Part shown: positions 39,053-48,122 of the stretch, piece by piece
How the letters are laid out: each line of letters begins with the position of its first letter
How positions within the stretch are numbered: the stretch's first letter is position 1
Origin: Shewanella aestuarii
Lineage (GTDB): Bacteria > Pseudomonadota > Gammaproteobacteria > Enterobacterales > Shewanellaceae
NCBI RefSeq assembly: GCF_014647215.1
Contig: NZ_BMOT01000005.1
Coordinates: forward strand, 62,001-126,000
Length of the DNA stretch: 64,000 nt
Direction of reading: 5' to 3'
Position numbers and translations under genes: made by a program
Notes under the pieces: model-generated
What the model was told of the DNA's origin: nothing
The model's database searches: none
Seen by the model: only the letters and a program-made list of their open reading frames with translations

Positions 39053-40934
39053 TATTCATCCACATGACGTTGACTGGGTTAGCAAAAAATTACATGGATT
39101 ACCGAGTATTCACAAAAATGCTATTCAGTACCGCTATAAGCAGTTTGGTAATAGGCGTGATGCAAATTTACACCTATTACGAACAACTTCCGCTATCAGT
39201 AAAGTGTTAGGTCACAATAGTAGCAGAATGAGTTGTGTTAGCGTTGATGACCGTGATTTTAAGGCAATGTCTACAAATCACGTTCGGCAATGTATCAAAA
39301 TAGCATCGCGGATGAATTCCCAAAGTTTATTCAAAACATACTCAGCCATAGTGCGTTACGTTACCTGCAATCAGATAAAACCACACCCGTTAACGGATTC
39401 CGTCTTAACCAATCTACAAAACGATTGTTTAACTGATGATGAACACTCCAAAGTGATGGGAATGATTAAACGTGCTTGTGATGAGTCATGGTGGAAACCA
39501 AAACTAAGACGACTTCATAATCGGCAAATCGAAACTATTTCACGTTTATTAAATCAAGTGAGTGAACATCGCGGTATTTATGCCAGTAACATTACCGTTG
39601 AGAATTTTAAATCTCAGTGGAAAAGTAACCGTGAATTACTTGAAAATACCTTAGCCACTAATGAGCTTGATTACAGTGTTAGCCTTGCTGAACTATCAGA
39701 TTTAAATGTCTCTAATCCTAAGATTCGTAAAGCAGAATTGATGGTACGTATTCGTGGATTTGAAGATTACGCCACAAAGATGGGCTACGCTGCTGTATTT
39801 CTTACAATGACAACTCCGTCTAAGTATCACAGATGTTTTGCTAAATCAGGCGCAGACAACCCTAAATGGCAAGGCGCTACGCCGTTAGATGGTCAAGATT
39901 ACCTAAACCGAACTTTTCAACGAATACGCGCATCGCTTAACCGTGACAAGATCATCCCATTTGGTTTTCGAATTGCCGAACCACACCATGACGGAACACC
40001 ACATTGGCACTTGTTATTATTTGTGCCCACCGAGCAACAAGAAGCATTAGTACAAACCTTTCAAGAATATTGCTTGCAAGAAGATGGCGATGAAAATGGT
40101 GCAAAAGATCGCCGCTTTAAGGTTGAATACATCGACCCTAATAAAGGTTCAGCAACCGGATATATTGCTAAATATGTATTCAAAGGGATTGATGGAGAGG
40201 GTCTAGGGCATGACCTTTACGGAACAGAGTCAGAAACTGCGGCAACACGTATTCGCGTTTGGGCTTCATGCTGGGGTATTCGTCAATTTCAACAAATTGG
40301 CGGGGTAGGTGTTACGCCTTGGCGTGAGTTAAGACGGTTAAGTAAAATAACCGATGAAAGTCTCGAGTGGGTTGAGGATATTCGACAAGCCGCAGATGAC
40401 TCCGATTGGGGCCGTTACACAGAGCTGATGGGCGGCGTATTTTGTAAGCGTGATGATCAGTTAATTAGACCTCTATACGAACATAAAAAACAAAAGCCTT
40501 TAAATCATACTTCTGATGACAATTGCCGCAATGCATATAAAGACTCTAGGGATGCAGTGGCTCAACCTACGTTGAGTTCAATCAGTGTGCCCATACCAAG
40601 TTCGGGAAATGCTAAGTGTCATCAGGGATTGAACACTAATGGCATTGCTGAATATCCTGAAAAATTCCAAGATGCCAATGCGGAAATTAATGAGGGAATA
40701 GCTTTTGATAGAAGCGATGTATTACCTAAGCAATCCAGTAATTCAGTTCATGATAATGCTGCGTCTAGTATCTATAAACTTAATCGTTATGGTGACGAGC
40801 TTATCGTGCAGTTAAAAGGCATTGTGGCTTTAGGCTTTGAGATCGTCACTAGAGTACATGAGTGGACGTTAAGCTATTCACAAGCTAATGGCAAAATTGA
40901 GCCAAATTGCTCTAACTTGGAGTTCTGTCAATAA
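39045..40934 (+). CDS. Phage GpA-type rolling-circle replication endonuclease (HUH)
   Basis: ATG 39045 has GGAGG 8 nt upstream and is preferred to ATG 39030. The product is 629 aa. The catalytic core has the metal-binding motif HWH at residues 320-322 (GTPHWHLLLF) and a two-tyrosine motif YIAKY at 373/377, as in P2 protein A-type enzymes, which nick the origin and stay covalently linked. A block AATRIRVWASCWGIRQFQQIGG is typical of this family. The N-terminal 220 residues are helical and basic. The last 130 residues are low-conservation linker. It is the fourth gene of the alpA-orf115-orf92-rep operon. Confidence 0.9.
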   Translation: MPNIHPHDVDWVSKKLHGLPSIHKNAIQYRYKQFGNRRDANLHLLRTTSAISKVLGHNSSRMSCVSVDDRDFKAMSTNHVRQCIKIASRMNSQSLFKTYSAIVRYVTCNQIKPHPLTDSVLTNLQNDCLTDDEHSKVMGMIKRACDESWWKPKLRRLHNRQIETISRLLNQVSEHRGIYASNITVENFKSQWKSNRELLENTLATNELDYSVSLAELSDLNVSNPKIRKAELMVRIRGFEDYATKMGYAAVFLTMTTPSKYHRCFAKSGADNPKWQGATPLDGQDYLNRTFQRIRASLNRDKIIPFGFRIAEPHHDGTPHWHLLLFVPTEQQEALVQTFQEYCLQEDGDENGAKDRRFKVEYIDPNKGSATGYIAKYVFKGIDGEGLGHDLYGTESETAATRIRVWASCWGIRQFQQIGGVGVTPWRELRRLSKITDESLEWVEDIRQAADDSDWGRYTELMGGVFCKRDDQLIRPLYEHKKQKPLNHTSDDNCRNAYKDSRDAVAQPTLSSISVPIPSSGNAKCHQGLNTNGIAEYPEKFQDANAEINEGIAFDRSDVLPKQSSNSVHDNAASSIYKLNRYGDELIVQLKGIVALGFEIVTRVHEWTLSYSQANGKIEPNCSNLEFCQ

Positions 40935-41017
40935 CTGTACGTAGAAGTTGAACTCTCAATAGAAAACCTCAGATAAACAGTATATTATTGAGTAATGTGA
41001 ATTTAAGGTAGGTTAGT

Positions 41018-44000
41018 ATGTATTCCAAATTAGCTGAAAAGATCTGTGAAATATTTGCTACAGATCAAGGATACTTTGTAGAGCAGATGGATGATGGCTC
41101 GTATCGAAAAAAGTCAGGACTAGTTAATAGTGAACTTATCGAAACACAATTAAAAAATAGTGCTTCTATTGCTATCTACCAAAGAAATCTAAACCTCACA
41201 ATAAAATGGATCTGTTTTGACTTCGATATACTTAAATCTAATTTAGAAAATGACTTAAGAAGTAAAGCATCTGATGAGTTAGTAAGAGCAGTAACGGCAT
41301 TCTGTAATCAACTTGATGAAATAGAACTACCATATTTATTAGAATTCTCTGGAAACAGAGGATACCATGTATGGATCACATTTAATGAACCTACTAATTA
41401 CAGGACCGGATATGATATTCAGCAGGAAATATTAGGCAAAACAGCACTAGACTATGATGAAAATTTAATCGGAATTGATTTGTTTCCTCATACAGCAACC
41501 CCGTCAGGCGGTGTTGGTTCAGGCGTAAAAATGCCACTCTCTAAACATAAGAAGTCTGGTATTTATTCATATTTAATATCTTCCACTGCTGAAATAAAAA
41601 ATCCAGTAAATCACAAAGAATTATCAATAGAACTAATTAATGACAGTTTAAAAATCCTTACACGACATAAACCAACGAACAAATCAAATATAGAAAAAAT
41701 TCTAGGGGTTTTTTTTGAAGATTATTTCATTGAAAATGATAATCACAATAGAATAAAAAATATTCAAGTACAAAAGAGTGGGTTTAGCCTAGATGAATTA
41801 TTGTCACATTGGAGTGAAAGTGAGATTCTATCTAAGCTTTCATCTAAGATAATTAATAAAACACCAATAAGCCACAAAGAAAGGATGTTAATAGTAGGTA
41901 TATTATGCAACGTATACAGCAATAATAACAAAGAACTAAGTAATATTCTATTACATGAGATATTCAAAACCACAGAAAACTACAATAAAGAAATAACTAC
42001 AAAAGCAATTAACTCTCTAAGAAGCTTTAACTTCCCATCTCAAGATTTAATTGAAAGAATTTTAAAAGTAAAATTTGAAAAAAAACTTTCGATTGAAGAT
42101 GTTATAAAACAATGTATTCCAAAATATTTATCATATACAGATGCTAGGTTTGATTTCTCAACCCAGGATGTTGAAATCACCAGAATAGCAGAAGTTAACT
42201 ACCTGTTTATGAATGATGAAGTCCAAGTAAAAACAATAATTGAAGAGCTAGATAATAAAAACAGTAAAGAGTTATTGAGTTATATAATAAATTTTATTTC
42301 AGGCTCTAAAGGATACAAATATTATAAACACATTAGAAATGAAAATAAAAAAACAAGAGAACTGATTAGTTTAGGTTCTAATTTAAGAGTGGCCACATCC
42401 TGTATCTTGAAGCAAATATCGTATTTCTTAGACATAAAAATAAATAACAACTCTCACGGTTACCAAATAAACAAGGGTTTTTCAGGCGGTTACATCTATA
42501 AGCCTTGGTTGTACCTGTGGTTGAAATTCATATCAAATATCAATAGCTCCCTAGAAAATCCTTTAGAGCGAAATTATTACATAGTAAAAACAGACATAAA
42601 TAGTTTTTATAACAACATTCCTCATGATAACCTTAAGAGATTATTACTTGGCGATGGTAACGAAGACATATCAGCAAAATATGCCTCACTAGAAGAAGAA
42701 GCCAAAGATAGTTATAAGAAATGCCTAGATGCATTGTTTTTTTTAACAGAAGATATTGTTGGTTCTAAAATAGGCTTACCTCAAGGACCGGCTTATGCTA
42801 GATATCTTGCTGAAATTTACTTGAATGACATAGACAATGAATTCCAAAAAAAATTAGCATCAGGTGAAATATCATTATACCAACGATATGTTGATGATAT
42901 ATTCTTTATAACTAAAACAGAAGAGAGTGCTAATTCTTTATTAAAAGAACTAGAAGAAAAATTATCCTTGATGAAATTAGAAATAAATATAGAGAAAACT
43001 ACAATTTCTAGTATATCGAGGTTTCATGATGATTTTGAATCATATAGATCTCAATCAAAATATTCTGTAGATCAAGTTTCAAAAAGATTTGTTACATCTA
43101 GTGACAAACAAAAAGAAATGGCTGTTGAAGAGTTTGTTAACTTGATACAGTCTGACTCTTGCCAAGATGATTTATCATTTATATTTTCTCATTTAAGTGG
43201 AGTAAAGGAGCTCACACTATTAAAAAATGAACAGGTTAAACCAGCGATAAAATCAGAAATAGGTAGAGGTAGCTTATTCAAGAACATATTTAACTTCATA
43301 TTAGAAATGAATGATGGCTGGGAACTAATCTTCGAGATAGATTCTTTCACTCCGCTTCAGTCTGAAGTATTAACTAGCTCTATAATTTCAGCTATGGAGA
43401 TAAATAGATCAAATATTTCATCGTTAAAAGTCATTGTTGAAAGAATAGAAAACAAGTTATCTACTTCTGATATTGTTTTTGAACACTTGGCCTACATGAA
43501 AATATTTTTCAACTGTAAAATGACAACAAAAAACATACCAGCTAAATACTACATATCTGTTCTTGAGTCCTGTTCTAATACACGAGAAGCCTTTATTGAT
43601 GATGAATTACTGTCCCACTTAAACACTTCTATAAACGAAATAAAGTCTTTGACAACTTTCATAAAGGTTATTTTCACCATCACCTTCAATGACCATGTCT
43701 CTAAAAAACAGATAAATGACATATCCAATCTATTTTATGCAAAATTATCTATAGAAAAAGATGAAGGTCGTCTAGATATTCACAAGGAAAGTGAAATAGA
43801 GTTTATAGATCCATCGACTGCATACAAGTTTTATTTTTTAATCTGTTTATTCACGATTTCTGATAAAAATAACTCTACTGATTTAGTTGAGTCTATGTGG
43901 GAGTTTTGCGTTAACATTTTTAACTCTAACTCAGATGGTAACATTAAAGCGCCTTCAATCAACTGGTTGAATAAATTAAATTTATTAAACATTGATAATA

Positions 44001-46351
44001 GGAAAGCAAATTGGGTAATATCATCAATAGTTGATGGGAATTTATTTCGAGGGATAAGCGATGATAATGGTATTTTTGAAAAATATCATAACACTCTATT
44101 AGTTTATCTAACACTAGATAACCCCGATAAAGACAATGTTGATATTTCTGAAAAATTACAAGAGTTAAAAGGACGATCAGAATTTTATAATTGGTTAATT
44201 GATAATGAAAAAGTATCAATATTCCCTCACTCAAATAAAAAGTGGTTTGAAAGAAATATAATTGAAAACGATGTTATTTGCCTTAAAAAAGAAAATACAG
44301 TTTTATTAAGAAAACCTAGCAACTTGTTTATAAAAAAAAGCGCGCCACCTTTAATTATTGATGATTATTATGAAAGGTTAGTTGAACATTCGAATGAAAA
44401 TCTGGTTTCACTTAAAAATAAATTATCAAGAAAAATGTTTTCAGAAAAGATAAGGTTTTTACTTGAAATAATAGATGAGCATAAAGGTGTTAGTGTGTAC
44501 CCAAGTATATACTGTGCGGAAAGAGTATTTTATGTAGATGAATCATCAGTTTTTTCAATTGACTTTTGTTATCATTCTAAAATAATATTCGAAGACGAAT
44601 TTAATAATGTTACCTCATTTGAAAATACAAGTGACAACTTTATAGATTGTTATTTTAAACACATATCTTCTTATGATAAAAATGCCAAGCTAGTTTATGA
44701 GAAATATTTAAATAATTTATTAAAGATAATTGATAAAGACACTTTCATAATCAAACTTTATTCACAAATCTGCGACGCCAAATTTGATGAAACAGAGTTT
44801 AGTTACGATATAGCATTAGCCGCATCGCTTTACCTTTGCCTCTCAAACGTCGAGCCAACTAAGCGAATTGATATTTTTACAGAGCAATACGCTAAATTCA
44901 ATAAAGACTTTTGTGATAAACATATCTTTGCTGTGAATGACTCAATACATTTAAGTAAAGCAACTCCATGCTCACTAATTAAAACAATAGTTGAGTCTTT
45001 ACAGCTTATAATAAATGAGTCATCTGAATCTTTAGCATTCTTTCTGTATAAAGACTTTGTTCACTATCAACATACGCTGGAAGATATTTTATTTAACAGT
45101 GAGCTTGGAAATGCAAACATCACGCTCTCTGATTTCGAATTGAACGAAATAAACAGTTCACCTCTATCTAGACGGGTGAATTTAAAATCTATTTATTTCG
45201 ACTTTGATAACACCAGAATAATTAACCCTACATCGCAAGAAATAACACTTTTTGAATTAAAACACATAAATTTACTTCGTTCTACAGATCACACCTACAC
45301 TTATATACATAATAAGTCTCTCTATATTTTATCAGTTAACAGTTCAATAAGTTCAATTTTCATTGACATAGAGAAAAGGTATGAAAAAATAATAAATTCG
45401 GATGGTTGTACCTCTAGTTACCCTGTATCTTTAAAAGATGAATCAAATATATCATCATTAAGTAACTTTGATTTGGCCGCCGAGGTAATACAGCATCACA
45501 GAGGAATAGAAATATTTGAAGCCGAAAAAATACTAACCGACTGGCTAATAAGGTTACCGCATAAATTCCACCAACCTTTGACTACATTAATTAGTGCGCA
45601 CGAAGTAATGAAATCGTCTGAAATATCAAGCTTCATAGAGAAAATAAAACAGATGGATGCTAGTGGCAGTAATTTATTTCTTATCAAGAAAATAGATGAT
45701 TTTAATGGTACTCATAGAATTCTATTTAAAGACAATGAACTAGGTAGATGCGTGTCATCTTTTAGCCCTTTAGCTATTGATAGCTCTAAAAACGAAGCGA
45801 CTTTAATTACGGATGTAATTATTTCAGGAAGTCAGATAATAACAGCTTTAAAACACTATTTGTCAGGGACAAAACCAGCTAAAAATTCAAATTACTTCGA
45901 ATGCAGTGATAGTGACCACAAAGCATTACTAGAAACCTTTAAAAAAATAAAAAAATTAAATATTTGCACAGTCCTTTATTCAGAGCAAGCAATTGACAGA
46001 ATAAAGTCTGAGTTAGTCAATATTGTTAATCTCGAAATAAAGCTGGAAGTTATACATGGAAGGGATATGTCTCAGAATGCCTTTTTTGGAACTACAAGAA
46101 AACTATCAGATAGAGATAAAACGTTATTAAGAACCATGTTAAAGGATAAGATTTCAATAGAGGCATTATATGAACACTTATCATACAAGGGTAAGTTGCA
46201 AAGTTTTGACGATATAGATTTAGAAGGCATGAACCTTATTACTAGATATTGTTCACTTCCCAAAAAAACTTTTAGATTTTTAAATTGTGGATTAAAAACT
46301 AATAAGGATTGTAAGCCTTTTAATAGGGTTCTAGAGCTCTCAGACAGGTAG
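41018..46351 (+). CDS. Giant primase-reverse transcriptase-phosphoribosyltransferase-like fusion protein
   Basis: One 1777-aa protein. Residues about 50-200 form an archaeo-eukaryotic primase core: metal-binding D68-F-D70 (WICFDFD), the SxH-like block SGNRGYHVWI (H117), and D154 in IGIDLF, then MPLSKHKKSG. Residues about 480-690 form a reverse transcriptase: D526 in VKTDINSFYNNI, GLPQGPAYARYLAE (586 on) and the active site Y624-V-D-D627. About 700-1500 is helical and unassigned. The C-terminus (about 1500-1777) has a PRPP-loop-like TLITDVIISGSQI (D1599, G1604) followed by SLPKKTFRFL and CKPFNRV, resembling the PRTase-CE domain. All catalytic residues of both polymerase domains are present. 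The gene is very AT-rich compared with its flanks. I recall primase-fused RTs in the UG/Abi defence group (UG10, DRT7); class must be checked. Confidence 0.85.
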   Translation: MYSKLAEKICEIFATDQGYFVEQMDDGSYRKKSGLVNSELIETQLKNSASIAIYQRNLNLTIKWICFDFDILKSNLENDLRSKASDELVRAVTAFCNQLDEIELPYLLEFSGNRGYHVWITFNEPTNYRTGYDIQQEILGKTALDYDENLIGIDLFPHTATPSGGVGSGVKMPLSKHKKSGIYSYLISSTAEIKNPVNHKELSIELINDSLKILTRHKPTNKSNIEKILGVFFEDYFIENDNHNRIKNIQVQKSGFSLDELLSHWSESEILSKLSSKIINKTPISHKERMLIVGILCNVYSNNNKELSNILLHEIFKTTENYNKEITTKAINSLRSFNFPSQDLIERILKVKFEKKLSIEDVIKQCIPKYLSYTDARFDFSTQDVEITRIAEVNYLFMNDEVQVKTIIEELDNKNSKELLSYIINFISGSKGYKYYKHIRNENKKTRELISLGSNLRVATSCILKQISYFLDIKINNNSHGYQINKGFSGGYIYKPWLYLWLKFISNINSSLENPLERNYYIVKTDINSFYNNIPHDNLKRLLLGDGNEDISAKYASLEEEAKDSYKKCLDALFFLTEDIVGSKIGLPQGPAYARYLAEIYLNDIDNEFQKKLASGEISLYQRYVDDIFFITKTEESANSLLKELEEKLSLMKLEINIEKTTISSISRFHDDFESYRSQSKYSVDQVSKRFVTSSDKQKEMAVEEFVNLIQSDSCQDDLSFIFSHLSGVKELTLLKNEQVKPAIKSEIGRGSLFKNIFNFILEMNDGWELIFEIDSFTPLQSEVLTSSIISAMEINRSNISSLKVIVERIENKLSTSDIVFEHLAYMKIFFNCKMTTKNIPAKYYISVLESCSNTREAFIDDELLSHLNTSINEIKSLTTFIKVIFTITFNDHVSKKQINDISNLFYAKLSIEKDEGRLDIHKESEIEFIDPSTAYKFYFLICLFTISDKNNSTDLVESMWEFCVNIFNSNSDGNIKAPSINWLNKLNLLNIDNRKANWVISSIVDGNLFRGISDDNGIFEKYHNTLLVYLTLDNPDKDNVDISEKLQELKGRSEFYNWLIDNEKVSIFPHSNKKWFERNIIENDVICLKKENTVLLRKPSNLFIKKSAPPLIIDDYYERLVEHSNENLVSLKNKLSRKMFSEKIRFLLEIIDEHKGVSVYPSIYCAERVFYVDESSVFSIDFCYHSKIIFEDEFNNVTSFENTSDNFIDCYFKHISSYDKNAKLVYEKYLNNLLKIIDKDTFIIKLYSQICDAKFDETEFSYDIALAASLYLCLSNVEPTKRIDIFTEQYAKFNKDFCDKHIFAVNDSIHLSKATPCSLIKTIVESLQLIINESSESLAFFLYKDFVHYQHTLEDILFNSELGNANITLSDFELNEINSSPLSRRVNLKSIYFDFDNTRIINPTSQEITLFELKHINLLRSTDHTYTYIHNKSLYILSVNSSISSIFIDIEKRYEKIINSDGCTSSYPVSLKDESNISSLSNFDLAAEVIQHHRGIEIFEAEKILTDWLIRLPHKFHQPLTTLISAHEVMKSSEISSFIEKIKQMDASGSNLFLIKKIDDFNGTHRILFKDNELGRCVSSFSPLAIDSSKNEATLITDVIISGSQIITALKHYLSGTKPAKNSNYFECSDSDHKALLETFKKIKKLNICTVLYSEQAIDRIKSELVNIVNLEIKLEVIHGRDMSQNAFFGTTRKLSDRDKTLLRTMLKDKISIEALYEHLSYKGKLQSFDDIDLEGMNLITRYCSLPKKTFRFLNCGLKTNKDCKPFNRVLELSDR

Positions 46352-47665
46352 TGCATTGTTATTCAATTTATCATGCAGCTCTCTCTTTTCCACCTCAGAG
46401 AGCTGTTCTATTTCCCTAACCAATCTATCCACCTTCGATTCATGTTGAAAAGTTCCAAGTAAATGAGCTGTGGTGATCCCTAGTTCCTGCCTAACATGCT
46501 CAATATCTAAATGAGCATAGGTGCTGGCAGTGATACTGATATCGCTATGGCCTAGCAGTTTACTGGTGGTTTGAATATTACCGCCTCGCATGACGCTCCA
46601 GCTCGCTATAGTTCGCCTTAAATCGTGAATGGTAACGTTTTCACCTTTTTCAGTGCCACGAAGCTCGGCACGTTCTGTAATGCGATGCCAGAAGCTACCT
46701 TTACCTGCCTTTTCGATAATGTGACCTGATTGACTGCGCTCGCTAGGAAATACGAAGCGTTCACCTTTAGCTGCTTCTTGGCTGCGTCGGGTGAGAATGT
46801 CCATCGCTTCTTTAGTGAGTGGCACTGCATGAGGTTTTTTAACTTTCATTTTGCTTGTGGGGATAAGCCAAATACCACGTTGATGATCTATCTCACGCCA
46901 TTCCATGCTAAACACACAGCTTTTGCGCTGGCCTGTTAGTAGTAACATCATTACCACATCACGGTAAATGGGTAGTTCAAGTTCTAGGGCTTCAAGTAGT
47001 CGCTTAACTTCATGCTCTGCTAAAATACGCTCTCGTTTAGTACCTGCCAGTTTTTTGATATGCACAAACGGGTTTAGCGGTTGGTCGTTGAACATAGATT
47101 TGAGCAAAGTTAGGCACTTGTTTCTAATCGCGGCGGAATTTTTGGTGATAATGAGTTTAATGAAATTGTCAGCATCGTTTTTAGAAATGCTTTCAACTTT
47201 TAAATGACCAATGCGCGGTTTGATATGTTTGTTCCAAATAGAGTGAACATCATCTAATGACTTTTGGCGGCGTTCACCTGACTTAATCTTACTGCTGAAC
47301 TCGGCAACATAGGCGTCAAATAATTGTTGAACTGAAATGGATAGGGCATCTTCAAGCGCTACGGCTTCTTTTGCTTGTCGTTTAGATTCGTTCGGATTCA
47401 CACCTTGAGCAATGTCTACCGCGATTAATTTAGCCTGCTTTCGTGCCTGCTCAATGGTCAAACTTGGGAAGAGGCCAATAGTAACAGCAACGTCTTTACC
47501 TAAGTACTTGCGTCTAAAGCGAAAATACTTTTGGCCTGATGGCATAACTTCTAAAATTAGGCCTTTAACTGACTCTCTTTGGTCTAAATCGGCAATTCTA
47601 TAGCGTTTTGGGGCACTTTTTAGCTGTTCAAAACAGCGTTTATTGAAAGTAAATTCTTTATCCAT
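46340..47665 (-). CDS. int: P4-type tyrosine integrase
   Basis: The protein is 441 aa from ATG 47665 (GTG 47671 is an alternative nearer to GAGG at 47675-47678). An N-terminal DUF4102-like arm-binding domain (FRFRRKYLGKDVAVTIGLFPSLTIEQARKQAK) is followed by a core-binding domain. The catalytic domain has the first Arg in LLLTGQRKS, the HxxR box IHDLRRT and the HTYAHLD-like end LGHSDISITASTYAHLD with the Tyr nucleophile. Family members integrate at tRNA 3' ends, which fits the site here. Its last 12 bp overlap the end of the RT gene tail to tail. Confidence 0.95.
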   Translation of the reverse strand: MDKEFTFNKRCFEQLKSAPKRYRIADLDQRESVKGLILEVMPSGQKYFRFRRKYLGKDVAVTIGLFPSLTIEQARKQAKLIAVDIAQGVNPNESKRQAKEAVALEDALSISVQQLFDAYVAEFSSKIKSGERRQKSLDDVHSIWNKHIKPRIGHLKVESISKNDADNFIKLIITKNSAAIRNKCLTLLKSMFNDQPLNPFVHIKKLAGTKRERILAEHEVKRLLEALELELPIYRDVVMMLLLTGQRKSCVFSMEWREIDHQRGIWLIPTSKMKVKKPHAVPLTKEAMDILTRRSQEAAKGERFVFPSERSQSGHIIEKAGKGSFWHRITERAELRGTEKGENVTIHDLRRTIASWSVMRGGNIQTTSKLLGHSDISITASTYAHLDIEHVRQELGITTAHLLGTFQHESKVDRLVREIEQLSEVEKRELHDKLNNNALPV

Positions 47666-47680
47666 AATCACTTAGCCTCG

Positions 47681-47710
47681 AAAGTTGTGCCGCCTATGTG
47701 CCGCCTCTGG
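47681..47710 (+). repeat. Element end repeat, right copy (30 bp)
   Basis: Identical to 35442-35471. It lies 10-16 bp upstream of the integrase start, so besides an arm site it may be an autoregulatory operator of int. No integrase gene is seen outside the repeat pair. Confidence 0.85.
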
Positions 47711-47833
47711 GAACTATTTTGACTAATTTACAGTAATTTTGGTTAATGTCAAAAACGTGATTTTAGATTTAAGATGTTGATAAATAACATTTAGTTAAAT
47801 TTAGTTAACTTTGGTTAAAGTCAACCAAACTCA
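47711..47833. other. Right end of the element, non-coding
   Basis: AT-rich, with several direct copies of a TTTAGTTAA/TTGGTTAA-type motif around 47738-47826 (for example GGTTAATG, AGTTAAAT, AGTTAACT, GGTTAAAG). These could be additional integrase or Xis contacts. No ORF. Confidence 0.5.
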
Positions 47834-47850
47834 CCTGTGGGGAGACCATA
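47834..47850 (+). repeat. Right attachment site (attR)
   Basis: CCTGTGGGGAGACCATA repeats the tRNA 3' end (35380-35396). Beyond it lies chromosomal sequence leading to the glycan operon. Confidence 0.92.
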
Positions 47851-48122
47851 TATTTTCCTTTCTCATTTTTTCAAGCTTCACCTTCGATTTGTTTTTTAGT
47901 CGACTTTTCCAGCCTCATTAGTTATCTGGTTTATACTCAGTGATAAGCGATATATTTACTTTACAATCAAGTAGTAAATTGCTTTCTAGTCTCTTATAGT
48001 AGCTTTATGTCCATCTATTAATTTCTTGGAATAATTATTGCTTTATTTCAAATGTGATAATTTTTTGGCAGTGAACGGTATCGAAATGTGTCTGCTATTG
48101 ATTTACAGAAGGAACTCAACTA
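47851..48122. other. Leader region of the glycan operon
   Basis: No gene is visible in these 272 bp. It must contain the promoter of the legB operon. I found no sigma-28 or sigma-54 consensus; AAGGAA precedes the ATG at 48123. Confidence 0.4.

Larger units (their letters stand above)
35380..47850. mobile_element. 12.5-kb tRNA-Arg integrative element with HUH replicase and primase-RT gene
   Basis: The 17-bp direct repeats 35380-35396 and 47834-47850, a P4-type integrase at the far end, an AlpA/Xis-like gene and a phage GpA-type replication protein define an integrated element. Just inside the ends lie identical 30-bp repeats (35442-35471, 47681-47710). Gene order: orf293, orf541, alpA-like, orf115, orf92, rep, primase-RT-PRTase, int (reverse). 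No capsid, tail, terminase or conjugation gene is present, so it resembles a satellite or small integrative mobilisable element that relies on a helper. The cargo is most likely the RT gene. Confidence 0.92.

Noticed and set aside
41018..46351. RT gene as retron, group II intron or diversity-generating retroelement
   Set aside because: No intron domain V-like RNA or maturase/HNH domain, no msr/msd space beside the gene, and no template/variable repeat pair was seen. The N-terminal primase and C-terminal PRTase-like domain argue for a defence-type RT.
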